A DNA stretch of 64,000 bases from Jaltomata sinuosa (lineage: Eukaryota > Streptophyta > Magnoliopsida > Solanales > Solanaceae): assembly GCA_003996215.1 (NCBI GenBank), contig QJPP01001411.1:124001-188000 (forward strand), read 5' to 3'. The position numbers and the translations under genes are program-made. How positions within the stretch are numbered: position 1 is the stretch's first letter; each line of letters begins with the position of its first letter. The notes under the pieces were generated by a model, which saw only the letters and a list, made by a program, of their open reading frames with translations, was not told where the DNA came from and did no database searches. Shown in pieces: positions 24,028 through 35,694 of the stretch.

Positions 24028-24040
24028 AAGAAGGGGAGGA
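24028..24040 (+). promoter_or_regulatory. Polypurine tract of element B
   Basis: AAGAAGGGGAGGA lies directly against the first base of the 3' LTR, the position of the plus-strand primer in LTR retrotransposons. Confidence 0.95.
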
Positions 24041-26606
24041 TGTAACATCCCGTATTCCGCATATACTAGTCCTATTCATATATCACTTGATATAGCCTTG
24101 TCATATAGGTGAGGGACCGAGTTTATTATATGAGCAGTGATAGTTTAATGTGTATTGGGAGGTGCTGTAATGCCCCATTCAGTTCAGCACGTAAACGGCC
24201 AAGTTAACCTCGACAAAAGTATTTAAACTCGAGATGGTAAGATTGTATTTGAGTAAATATTTAGGGTGAAGTTTAAGTTAAAGCAAAAGGGATTAGAAAT
24301 TAGAAAATAGAATAAAATAAGAGAGCTGCTTGCTTGACTTAACTAAGCTAGTAGGTGACAAGTAGGTGCATCACCTACTTTGACTTATTGACCAGCCTAA
24401 AGAACTAGGTAGGTGCATCACCTACTAAGACTATTTTGACTAGCTTAGAGGGCCAAGTACACCCATCACCCACTTGAATAAATTCTGGCCCAAAGAAGTG
24501 AAAGAAAGGGAAAGAATTGGCAGCCAAGGCCCAATAAGGTTAAGTCCAACAAAGCCCATGTAAAATGGCCAAGTAGGTGTATCACCTTCTTGACATTTTG
24601 TGGCTCAAAATGAGCAAGGAAAGTCGGCCAAAGCAGCCCCCCTTTAAAGGGGTTAAGACCAGCTCATTTCACTCATTTTAACTTGAAAAAAAATAGATTT
24701 TAGAAGTTCTTTCTTTCTCTCTCTCTTAGCTTCACATAGCAGCCATAAAATACCATTAGGGTTCTTAAGTATTCTCCCTCTTTTCAAGCTAAGTTGAAGG
24801 GGAGTTCAAGCTCTTGAAGAAGTACAAGTTAGAAGGACAGATTTTCAGAATTTAAGGTAAAGTTACTGCCCATTTTTACCCCTTTTTATATGCAAGTTTG
24901 ATGGAGAATTCTGTATGTGTTTGTGTCAAGAACCATGGGGTAGTGATTGGAATCCTTGAGTTAAAATACTTTCTTATTATGTTTAAGGATGTTTGGGATT
25001 GTTTTAGGAGCGGTTTTATGTGTATATATTTGGGACAGCTTGGTTGAACTTGTAAAAGGGTGTGTGAAATTGTATTGAAGTATGGAAGGAGGGTGTGGTA
25101 ATACACCACTTAATTGGGTGTTATGTTAACTTGCTGCCTGCACACCTTTGTATGTTATTTGGTATATGTTGTGAAGTCGGAAGAGTTTCAAGGGACCTTA
25201 TGAGAAGGTCGTACAGTATGTAGATATGTTTAGAAGCGAAGAGGTGAAAGGAACACTCTTGGTTTGATCAATTACGAGCTTACTGCCTAGTTACTGATTT
25301 AGTGGGATCAAGTAGCCCAAATTAGTTAACTAGCTACTAATACTAGTTTTGCCACGTATTTCATTGTAGATAAATAATCTGAAAGAGGGAAGCTTAATTC
25401 GTTGTAATATCCGAGTTACACAACAAGGTATGTAAGGTTTCTCAGTTTCATATTCCTTGGCATGAACTCTTATATTTGTGTTGTTACCAACGAAGTGAGT
25501 TTCCTAGTAAAGGTACTTTCAACAGCAAGCTTTGTGAGTTATTCTCTAAGCCAAATGAGGTTCATTGTATCATATAAGCTCCTAAACAGTACGTTGATGT
25601 TACGTTTGTTCCTTATATCATTGTTACTGCCTTAAGTGCATGTCCACATGTCTTCTACTACTGGTCTATAGTTTTGAGCTCAATAAAGGTTACAACCACC
25701 AAAGTAACAATCTCAAAGATTAAAGAAACTAAATGAAGTAATCTGTATATGTGTGGGTGGCAGCCCAGGGGTGAAAGCCTAGCATGGGTCGATCCCTATT
25801 TGTGTACTTATGGGTGGCAGCCTAGGGGCGAAAGTCTAGCATGGGTCGATCCCAATTTGTATATTTATGAGGGCAGCATCCCAGGGGTTAAATTGCCTAG
25901 CATGGGACTCCTCTTCTACCACTGATCAGTTGGTCACGTGTATTACATGCCTTACAATGATCATAAAGCAAAGAAGAGTAACCAAAGAACGTAATATACA
26001 TGATTTCGCAAGTGTAAGCGAATGTGATCTTCTGTTCTTATTTACATGTTTATGCACTGATACCTTATTCTATTTGAGCTCTTGTTTACATATGGTTTAC
26101 TTTATGCCTTACATATTCAGTACATTCTCTCGTACTGACGTCCCTCATGGGGACGCTGCATTTCATGCCGCAGGCACATGTACTCTTGCTAGTAGACCTC
26201 CCCAGTAGGAGCACAGGACACTCGGCTGCTGTTGGTGAGCTCCAGGTTGATTCGGGGCTTTACCGAGTCTTTGGTATATATTTTGGGTATTGTATAGTTA
26301 AGGGTAAGGCGGGGCCCTGTCCCGACCTAAACTAAGTTTGTCTATCTTGTAGAGGCTTTGTAGACCAATGTTAAAGTAAAACTTAGTTATGTCTTTGCTC
26401 TTAACAGTTGTGGCCTCAATGGCCAGATCGTGTACATAAGTTTTGGGCCTATCTATGTTGGTCTTGTTATTCAGGCAGCTTATCTATAGTCAAACTTCTT
26501 AATTGTCATAGTTATATGCATGATGAATCACAGGTTATAAGCCGGTTCTCTCGGGCCTTTAGGGCATCGAGTGCCTGTCCGCCTAAATGTAATTTGAGGC
26601 ATGACA
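24041..26606 (+). repeat. 3' LTR of element B
   Basis: 2,566 bp, TGTAACATCCCG...TGACA. It differs from the 5' LTR at roughly nine bases plus two single-base deletions (for example near 24272 and 26495). It is followed by the TAATG duplication. Confidence 0.96.
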
Positions 26607-26611
26607 TAATG
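26607..26611. repeat. Right target-site duplication of element B (TAATG)
   Basis: Exact repeat of 16300-16304. Confidence 0.95.
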
Positions 26612-28913
26612 TCACATTCACACATCTTGTTAAACTGGGCTACTTGTGTGGGAGTATTTATAAGAGTGAATCTAGGTGGTTTGCTTAGGCACATGTGATG
26701 TGAGAGGTGGGGAATATATAGATCAGGCAACGAGCAACTATTGAATTTGTCCAGTCAAAAGGGAAAGGCAATGACTATCAGTTCTGACTCTTTTTCCAAA
26801 GGAAGCAAGTGGAATATAAGACAGTGAGTAAGGGACTGAGTTTGTACAAATAAGCTCTTAAGAAGTGGAGTTTTACTCGACAAAAAAGGTTTGGACTAAA
26901 ACCATTCTCAGACGGAATCGATTGACTTCTAGTTGCAACGAATATATAGATCTGTTGCCAGTTCTGATAGAAGAAAGGGAATAAGGTTTAGGCCTTACCT
27001 AATAGTTATTGAACTCAAGGTTGGTAATAATCTAAAGTTGTTGTATCTTCTAGAATCACAGAGTGAGATATATCGAAGAATGAACTGAGCCTTCAACCAC
27101 AAATGGAGTCCTTTAGGCAGCCCATTGCCCATTTGCTTCCACTGACTTACATCATGAAAACCCGTCAATGAAATAATGAAATGAAGAGAATGGATTTTCC
27201 CATTCTATGATCCCTACGAGCTGATGAGCCGTTAGTCACTCAGAGGATTTTATCGACCAGAACATAGTGATGAAAGGCAAAGACTAGTTTTTAGCATATA
27301 TCTAAGAGATGACAGGGTTGTCTCTATCACAATCGTTCATACTCCTTGTCCTGAAAGCTTAGTCAGGAAAATCCTCGACAGAGAGGAAGTTTTTCTTTTA
27401 ATGTTTCAATGAGAGTGAACTTTTAAAGAGACATTTTTCTTCAAAAAGGGATGGCTCACTCTCCTTTAAATGTGTCGATGTTGCTCTGTAAGGATGGCAT
27501 ATTATTAACTATCACACGAGAGAGATTTTGGGATTTTCTCGCTCAAGATCATATCAGTCAGTTGTCTTACTATTATTGAATAAGCTCTTAGAAAGTTGTG
27601 TGGGAAAGCGAGTAGAGGAGACCCCACCTTATGAATGAGGAAAGGTAGTTTCAACTAAGGTCTTAAAGTCCAGCCCGGTGATGAATCTTCTTTCACTCCC
27701 CAACCTCTAAGAAGTCGTAGGGCAATGTCTTTATTGGAAGTTGTGCAACCTTTGATTGAAGCTACTTCTGTGGATTGCAACAACACCTGGCCTTGGATCA
27801 AGGCTCTCACTCGCTCAAGACGTCAATGCGCAACTGGGCCTTTTCTTACTAGCATGGGGAGTTGTGATAGATGTCAAGATGAAGACTCTTCAGTGCCAAT
27901 TAGGGAAGAGATAGTTGGATCATAAGACTTTCTCTCACATCCCACTCCCTTCCATGAGATATTCAATTTTAGCATTTTTGAAGAATCATATTGAGAAAAA
28001 TAAAGAAGCATGGGGAAGCATGGGGATAAAGTAATGAGCCCGAGATGTTATAAAGCTTTGGCTATTTTTTTCTGATTTATATGAGTTGATGTATGGAATG
28101 CGCCAAGACATGGATTTGTATTCCATGGCACAGAGAGAAAGACACAGGAGAATTCCTCTTTTAGGAAGACCTAGTAGCTCAGGATCTCTAAGTTTCATGT
28201 ATGTGCCTTTGATCACATACTTTGTCCGCTCTTATGGCCCTTATGTAATTTGAACCGGCGTAGGAAGGTTCTGTCAAGTATAGTATATTGCGGCTTATTA
28301 TTCTAGTACCATAAAAAAGAGAAACTTTACTGTGCTAGTTCACTCTAGATGACCTAATCTGATTATATTTAGTAGTAAAGATTAGTTAGATTCGTAGAAC
28401 AGAAGAAGAGCTTTTACTTTTGCATTATATTATATTAGTAAAGCGTCAGCAACTCCATAGAGTAAGGCTCTCTTCTGGTTCGGGATTGCAGAAAAGCCTT
28501 CTATGTTGGTATAGAGACTGCTTCCCATTCACTAAACAACCCCCTATTGCAACACTTAACTATCCTTCAAAGGGAGAACTCCATCTATTTTTGAGCAGTG
28601 ATCCAAAAATAAAAATAAATCTTTACATATAATCCGTCTTTGTGTTATGATGTAGATGTGAGATTCTTCCCAGATGTGACTAGAGAATAGCCCAACATAA
28701 CCCAATAATCACGTTAGCGGGACTAGTGACTCCGCACTTTCATCGTCTAAATTTATTTGATTCCAAGTGCTCCCTATTCTGATCGAAGAAGGATTAAACT
28801 AAAATGAGAGTCAGTTTGATGATAAAGAGCTTTTTTGCTTTTCTTATGAACATTGCTTTTTGAAGCTCTCACTTCTTATAACTTATAATAAGCTCTGACA
28901 TGAGACTTATGAA
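26612..28913. other. Non-TE flank, continuation of the 12681-16304 island; no gene recognised
   Basis: This is the sequence on the far side of the element B insertion. There are only short reading frames; the longest clean one (27725-27925, starting MSLLEVVQPLIEAT) matches no family I know. The base-use style is the same as in 12.7-16.3 kb. Just downstream lies a plastid rpoC1 fragment, which makes organelle DNA transfer the best current explanation. Confidence 0.45.
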
Positions 28914-29155
28914 CTCATTGGTTTTCTGTGGATTTCATTATCATGAATTGTATTCACGCCTTCTTGCACCAATTTCTCTTGACACATTACTAATTCCCCC
29001 GGTTTAGATCTACTTGTTGTTAATAGATCGGGAAGAGTCTTGTTCTAAGAGATAACTCTTGTATAGAGTTCATTAATATCCGAGCTCACTAGCTTACATA
29101 TATCTGAAGGATGGGTCATAGTTTGGTAGGAAGAACTGGTAGTAGACATAAAATA
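28914..29155 (-). pseudogene. rpoC1: Fragment of plastid rpoC1 (RNA polymerase beta' subunit)
   Basis: Read on the minus strand, the fragment gives SSDINELYTRVIS, then LLTTSRSKPGELVMCQEK and LVQEGVNTI. This agrees closely with the rpoC1 stretch SSDINELYRRVIYRN, LLTTSRSTPGELVMCQEK, LVQEAVDTL. The part just upstream in the gene (LCLLPVLPP...IIQI, at 29090-29155) is recognisable at DNA level but damaged. An in-frame stop and several substitutions show it is dead. The fragment covers about 80 codons only. It could have come directly from the plastid or by way of plastid DNA already resident in a mitochondrial genome. Confidence 0.85.
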
Positions 29156-30089
29156 AGGGGCACTTTATCTTTTTGTCTTACATGTTCCTTCATAGAGAGT
29201 GAAATCATTCTCGTTGGATCCATATTTGGGCTTACATGCCTCGGTTAAAAGAACTACTTGATGCCACATCCTTTGTTCTTGATGGATAGCAGTTGTATTA
29301 TCGATTGCCTTGTTCAATAGGTTCTATCTTTCTAAATAGCAGCCTTGTCTTTGCTATTAATACCATCTATCCTTGTAGTGTCATCTCTGATATTCTCATT
29401 CTTGGTTACTTTTTTTTGCATTTCTTTACCTTTGATTAGTTATTTCATAGATTCAAAAGGACAAGAGTCATTCATGGACCCAATTCAATTCAGTGGGATC
29501 CTTTATTCACATTTTTTTTCCACCAAGAACATTTTCTAATACTCTTTGACCCTCTAATTTAGAGTATTCTACTTTTATGCAATTCACAGGGTTCAACAAG
29601 CAATTGATATTTCACAATCAAGGGTGTAGTACTCTTTGTAGTAACGGTCCTTATGTTTGAGATGTCAACTTGAAATCTCGATGAATCGAGGAGAAAAACA
29701 TCTACCCTTTCGAAAAATGATAGAATGGCAACCTGTGGTAAGAGAACATTTAGCATTAGAGCGGAGGATGACAACTGATTCGATTGCCCTCTCTACTCAA
29801 TTGATTGAATATAGTTGCATGAAGTAGCATAAGTGCTAACCTGATCTAATGAAAGAGGGGAAACATGAAAGCAAGGCTATTCCAGGGCCTCAAGCGTCTG
29901 TAGGCCTATTGGCCATGAAGTACACATAAGCGGGAATGGCAAAAAGGACAGTTATAAGGCATCTGGAGGACCTATTTTTTGGTGGTCATAACCAGAACTC
30001 TTAGGTTAGGGGTATGAGACTAGTTCATTGACCCAGACCATGGCCTGAGACTGTTGGTAGGGGGCTTGGCACACTGGGAAGGATCTTCT
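29156..30089. other. Non-TE flank beyond the rpoC1 fragment; no gene recognised
   Basis: A 64-codon hydrophobic frame at 29345-29539 and a 71-codon minus-strand frame at 29559-29774 are the longest, and neither resembles a gene I can name. The composition is like the rest of the island. It ends where AT-rich DNA and Athila gag remains begin. Confidence 0.4.
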
Positions 30090-30260
30090 TAAAAAATATA
30101 CTACGACTTATATATATTATAATGTTTTTGCCAAATAAAATGGCAAAATCACCTTGAAATTAATTTTAAAATATTTTGACATATGTAAATTAATTATTCT
30201 ATTCTTGTTTGAAATTGAAGAACCTTGAATAATTAACTAAAATTTAGAGGGGGAGGGGTA
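30090..30260. other. AT-rich junction stretch
   Basis: A very AT-rich run (TATATATATTATAATG, AATTAATTTTAAAATATT) ends in a purine run AGAGGGGGAGGGG at 30246-30258. It separates the organelle-like island from Athila gag remains. No feature is assigned. Confidence 0.4.
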
Positions 30261-31776
30261 AGAATTAAGTGTCAACATGTGTTGCATCACATGTCATGGT
30301 CTGGCTCAAATGCAACTTTCCACGTGTCTCCCAGAATCTCTGTGTCACTTCTCAAAGTTATAGTATTAACAAAGCCTTTAGAATTAGGCTTCACATCTCC
30401 AGAAAACTCACCATTCTGCCTCATTTTCTGGGTTTCAAACATCTTCTCCATCTGAATCTCCATGATTTTCAAATATCTTGGTTATGCTTCTTTTTGACAT
30501 GTGATGGTGGATGCTAATTGTTACCTCAAAACTTGTTTCTTCCTAGATACCCTTAGTTACCACTCAATCAAAGTCAGATAAATTCTCCAATTAGAATTGT
30601 ACGTGTTATCATACTGTGTATTCTAGTTTAAATACCTTGGGTTTAGCCACCCCACATAGACTATTGACTCATGATTAAGCAAACAATTTTCACTTGTATG
30701 ACTTTCTCCAAAAATGGCACGCGTAGTGATCATATGTTTTATATGTTGAATAGGTTGTTCTTTCATTACCTGTAAATTTGAAAGCATCTTACTGCCTTGG
30801 TTACTCAATAAAGACACATCAGCTTTCAATGAAGTCATTGTCTCCATTTCTAAGACACCTATTATATTGAAAATAACAAATATGCTTACCTCACTCAGCT
30901 AGTTTTGATTATTCAACGTAACATTATCGAGAAACATAATTAGTTCATCAATTTTTTCTGCATGCAGTGTCCTCTACAAGAAGCATTTATGTGTCATTAT
31001 GTAAGCTCTCTAGAAAAGTGTGGCTCAAGATTTGATTAGACTGTCCGTGATGATGGTAATCTTTGAAAAATTTCTTGAATTTCTCTCAAGCTTCATAAAA
31101 TGTCTCCCCTGTCTTTGGTTGAAATCCACTATCTCATTTCTTAGTGACATAGTCTTCTATGATAGAAATAATTTGATCAAAATATTTCGAGGAAGATCAT
31201 CCCATATATGAACACAATTTGCAGGATCATTCTACAACTATGATTTTGCTTCTCCCATCAAGGAGAACGATAATAATGTCAGTCTGCTATAATCTAGAGT
31301 CACTCTTTTGAAGTTAATGATCTCCAGAAAAATATGAATATGATGTGGTTGGTCTTCATGTGTTTTACCCATAAATTCTCCCTGACATTAGACTAGTTGC
31401 ACCATATTTTATTTTAGTTTTATGTTTTTGGTGGTAGTAGGCTTAGTAATGATTTGATTCATGTTCTCTACACTAGGCCTAGTCACCTCATCACCGGTCA
31501 CTCCAAAATCTGTTCCATCAATATAGGTTCTTGTTCATCGATGAAAACTATGAGAACACTATTTAGGTTATCCTCTGCTAGCTCCTCAATTTCCTTAGTT
31601 TTATGGCAAACTCATTTTCTCGATGTCACCTGTAAAGTGTATTTTTGGGATCAACATTTCGTATATACTTCTTTCTTATATCGAGGGTTTTCCCTTAGTA
31701 ATAAAATATCTATAATTAATCATAAAGTGATGAATAAACATTAAAACTTGAATACATAAAACTATCTAATCTAACA
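30261..31776 (-). pseudogene. Athila-type gag relic
   Basis: Reading the minus strand from high to low coordinates, several broken frames together resemble an Athila gag. Near 31080-31180 there is a stretch like KTMSLRNEIVDFNQRQG (compare the family form KTAxLRxEIxxFxQxxx). Around 30640-30700 the frame holds GESHTSENCLLNHESIVYVG, the region of the family's CxGxHxxxxCPxNxESVxYVG. Around 30380-30450 it has NGEFSGDVKPNSKGFVNTI followed by TLRSD, the LPSDTxxNPxExxKAITLRSG region. Stops and frameshifts are frequent, so it is dead. No protease or RT follows downstream (below 30260). The assignment rests on these three ordered motifs plus the primer site at 31.8 kb. Confidence 0.75.
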
Positions 31777-31785
31777 TAAAAGTTT

Positions 31786-31812
31786 ACCAAAGTCTCCGAC
31801 AACAATGTCAAA
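31786..31812 (-). promoter_or_regulatory. Degenerate Athila-type primer binding site
   Basis: The minus strand has TTTTTGACATTGTTGTCGGA then GACTTTGG, a decayed form of the TTTTTGGCGCCGTTGCCGGG GACTTGG sequence found just after the 5' LTR of Athila-group elements. Its place, between an LTR-like stretch (higher coordinates) and gag (lower), fits. Confidence 0.7.
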
Positions 31813-31828
31813 AACTTAGTCAGATTTA

Positions 31829-32455
31829 TCACTCATGCAAGTATACGTGGTCGACAAGTAATAAGATAATAATAACAAATATATCATTCCTATGAGGAAT
31901 CTGTACATTAGCTTTTCGAATAGATTAAACAGTTACAATCATCCAAGAGTTTATCTAAGTTATTTAATATCTAAACAAAACATAAACTAAACTAATATAC
32001 TATTGGGATATTCATATGAGAGAGATATTCGAGGGTTACAAGTCAATTTCTCTAATTCATTTGAGTTTCCACTTTAGTTATCTATGCTGAGAATCTAATT
32101 TACTAATCACATGGGTGGTATTGCTAGTGGGTCCATCCTTGATAATCCATCGCCTATTCAAAGTATTGTAATGTCAATGTCCCCATAGTCATCAAAAGTC
32201 ATAACAACACAGTTGTATCTCCTGTATTTAACTATGTAGTGAGTATGTATATTCCTATCTTAGTTGCTAATTCATGCTCGGAGCCCCCCATGCTTTAGAA
32301 AAAACTTTATTTTATCTATAATGTAATTTATTTGCTCTCTCACAAGTTAGACTTAGATTTATAGATATAATTCAATTGTTTATTAGATAATCAAATAATT
32401 AAGTGCAGGATAAGATAAGTAAACCAATTAATTAGGTAGAAATCAATGATAATAA
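31829..32455 (-). repeat. Athila LTR fragment, tandem copy 1
   Basis: AT-rich non-coding DNA upstream (minus-strand sense) of the Athila primer site, therefore probably the 3' part of its LTR. It is cut at 32455/32456 by the start of an E-family LTR. The same stretch recurs at 38142-38764 and 42479-43101 as part of the tandem triplication. Confidence 0.65.
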
Positions 32456-35400
32456 TGTAATGACCCTCTAGGTTATTTTCTCTATTTTCATGCATTTTCA
32501 GTATTTTGAGCTTTTCCATAGTGGCTAAAAGTTATTTATGACTTGTCAGGATAGTTGATTTGGTTTCTGGGTAGTTCATTTGTATTTTAAGCTAGTTTCC
32601 CTATTTTGAAACTCTTAATATTGAAAGAGTTGACTTTGGTCAATATTCGGAGTAAACAAACTCTAATGAGAATTCCATCAACGCTATTAGCTCTTGAGTA
32701 TAGACTTTGGGGTAGTGGGACCTTTGATTCAGGTCCTGAGACTTTTATACTCATTTTAGGCTATTGATTGGCTAATGGTTAATATAAAGGTTTTGGGTGT
32801 GGGACCCATTTTTCATCAAAACAATCTCTATTAAGAATTTTGTCAATTTCATTAAGTCTGAAATGTTATTTTTTGCAGGGTTGCGTATTTCATTTTCATG
32901 CACGGGGATCTGACTGAATCTCGAGGGTCTATTTAGAAACATTGGATGTTGTTGGTTTTGGCTGGTGCAGCCACTCTTGAGGAGCATAGCTCGCACCAGT
33001 GGAGCCTCACCTATGGAGAAGTATCCACAACTATGATTTTGATGACACAAGCAACCTCCTCTCTTAAAAAGAAGCAGTTGCAGCTGCAATGTGTGAGGAC
33101 ATCAACAGCCTCAACTCCGTTAGAGCTTGGCCGCTCCTCAGAGTCGCTATTACAGAGAGGGCACTATGCTCCAAGTTCTGCTCCTGTGTGTTTCGTTGCA
33201 ATTGCGGGATCACTATTATAATACTTTTTCCTGCAACTACAGAGTCAAAGGTGCCTATTAACCTCTGCTCCTGCTGTGAATTGACTGGCATTGCAGCGTC
33301 GCCCCAGTGATGGATTTTTGCAGAAGCAACAATTGTTGTACATTTAATGTACTTTCTTCTTTATGTATCTGTCTTCTAAAAATTCTCCATCAAAGCTAAG
33401 CTTGGGTAGAGGGTTTTTTCTTTGATTCTTGGAAATTTATGGAGATTTGTGAGGTAATTCTCTTCATCCTCGCATTCTATTGCATGTCTAACTTTAAATT
33501 CCATCTTTCATTCTTCAATTGGGTTTCGAAGTTGTTTGATTTCTCCATTCTTTAAAGTGAACAATTTTGACCATTTGAGATCTGAATCCACTCCCGTTTC
33601 TACCCTAAATTTAAGGCATGCGATCCTTACCTCGTCAGGAATGCATTTGTAGAATTCATTTTCAGATTTTGTCGATGAGCCACGAGGGTCAATTTTTTAC
33701 CCGATTTCCGTCCTGAAACTCTAAAAGTGATATGGTGTCATATATCCCATGTTGATGCATAGATTATTATTTTGATAGTGTGGTAGCAGTTGAACATTTC
33801 TTAGAAGGTAAAAGCCCTGGTATAGTGGGCTCATGAGCATGTGTATGGCTTCCAGGTAGGTTACGATTTACCTACTTATAGACTTTGCTCATCTAAGGTA
33901 TTCGTATGATTACTTGCTTGATGGGTGGGTTTTTATGGCTTTAATACATTTTACCTATGTATTTATGATCCTTATACCTTGTTTACGGGCCTTAGAGCAT
34001 AATTATGCTTTGAAATCCTTAGTTTAGGTAGTCATTGCTCCTTTAGGACTTGGCTTAGTGTGTGTAGTATTCATGGGATTAGAGTTGGTAACTTATGTCC
34101 TTGTGGTGATTATATTAGGGGTCCTAAGTATAGAGTTAGATGAGGATTTTGTAGAAAAGTACGTATTTGACGTTCAATTTATATTTACCATTTCTTTCCC
34201 ATATTTATCCTGTATATTAAGTATTTGTGGGCTCAAGGTCATGGGCGTTGGATTGGATGGACTCCAGGTTAGTATATCTTACCTTAGCTAAATATCAATT
34301 AGTTGTGTGCCATAGCTTAGTTACGATTAGTTGCTTGCTTTAGGTGGGATTCCTTTGAAGTTTATATGGTAGTTTGCATTTTCCAAAAGTACTTACTGTA
34401 GGATATTATTGTTTTCTTTGTACATGGACCGTGGATCTCCTTATTTTTGTTAGAAGGATTTGTTTGTTCTTATTGTCTTGGTTTTCCCATTTTTACTCGT
34501 GTTATTATTTATTTCTCCATGGTATATTAGTAAATTGGCATAAAATACAATTTTTGGTTTAAAAAATGGGATGTTTGGAATACTTTAGATGGATTTGGCC
34601 TTATTAAAGAAAAGAATGGTATTTTGAGAAATATTTACTGGTTTATAAACTTGCATGTCCGAGGAGACCCATGCTTTGGGTAGTTTTCATGTTTTTAACT
34701 TGCAAGCCCGAGGAGACGCGTGTTCCAGGTGGTTTTACTAGTATTCATGATTGCATTCCTGAGAAGACAGTGTTACGGGTGGGTTTACCTTATTACATAT
34801 ATTGCTAAGCTTAGGAGCGGCATGCGAGATAATTCAGGAAGACTATGAGGCGGCCCGCGAATCTATTTTGGGGTTTTACTTTTCACTTTATTGATTACAT
34901 CTTTCACTGCATTCATCTCATATTGCAAATTATGGAATTCTTCTGCACTTACTTATTATTAAGCATGGATTGTTGTTAGTATTTGTTGTTATTTGCATCC
35001 ATCATCCTTATAGGGGGTGGTTGGGTTATTTATTATTGTGTGTACCTTCCGGGCTTATAGGGGTCCGGTTATGTTATAGCTAGTTCATTAATTTATGCTT
35101 TCTCTTAAGTTATTTATTTATACTTTCCTTAATTGTCTAATCTTTGACCTATTACTCTTTTTTCGACCCTTATTTTTTCTTACCCTTAGTATATATTTGC
35201 ATCTTATTATACTTTTATCTTATTTGAGATTAGTCTGCCTATAATGCCTACTGGTACCACGTGTTTAGTACTCATGCTACACTTCTACATCTTTTTCTCT
35301 GAAGCAGATCTTAGTATGAGTTATCACCATTGATGCTATCCTCGTACAGAGTTGCTGATTCGAGATACAAGATGAGATCTTGGTGACCAGAGTTGATCCA

Positions 35401-35694
35401 TCTCCCTCTATTTGGACTAGTCTTATTTTTTACTTTTGGAAACTGTTCTTTTAATATATATTTTATCTATCAAGCACATCTTTGTTGTAGTGGCTCTTGT
35501 ATTAACTGATACCAGGTCTAGGTGGATCTTTTGTATATTTTGTTCCTTTCCCTTCTCTTTGTATGTATGCATGTTCTGCTTGCTTCCCAATCTTTATTAT
35601 TGATTTTCCATTTTTGTCTCATTCTCTTATCAGCTCATTACTTATTGATCCAGGCTAAAGGTGCCCTCACCATCTGATATTTTGGGTCATGACA
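32456..35694 (+). repeat. E-family LTR, copy 1
   Basis: About 3.24 kb, starting TGTAATGACCCTC and ending GGGTCATGACA. It is followed by TAATGGTTTTAGAGATCTAGGTTC in two parts that resemble a decayed tRNA-iMet primer site and its continuation. No matching LTR closes the element in this copy, because the duplicated segment ends inside RT. Confidence 0.78.

Larger units (their letters stand above)
16305..26606 (+). mobile_element. Element B: complete Tekay-like Ty3/gypsy chromovirus retrotransposon
   Basis: This is a full-length 10.3-kb element with 5' LTR (16305-18872), tRNA-iMet primer site, one long gag-pol frame (19086-23918), polypurine tract, 3' LTR (24041-26606) and a perfect 5-bp target duplication. 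Domain order is gag, protease, RT, RNase H, integrase, chromodomain, which defines a Ty3/gypsy chromovirus; the single-frame polyprotein and long LTRs fit the Tekay/Del clade. By eye the two LTRs differ by about nine substitutions and two 1-bp indels, so insertion is recent. One in-frame TAA at 21876-21878 is the only coding lesion seen. Confidence 0.96.

Noticed and set aside
27725..27925. 66-codon frame MSLLEVVQPLIEAT as a real gene
   Set aside because: It is short, without a known family, no promoter or splice context is visible, and it sits in presumed transferred DNA.
29345..29539. Hydrophobic 64-codon frame as a mitochondrial membrane protein
   Set aside because: It does not match nad, cox, atp or ccm proteins that I know; T-rich DNA yields hydrophobic frames by chance.
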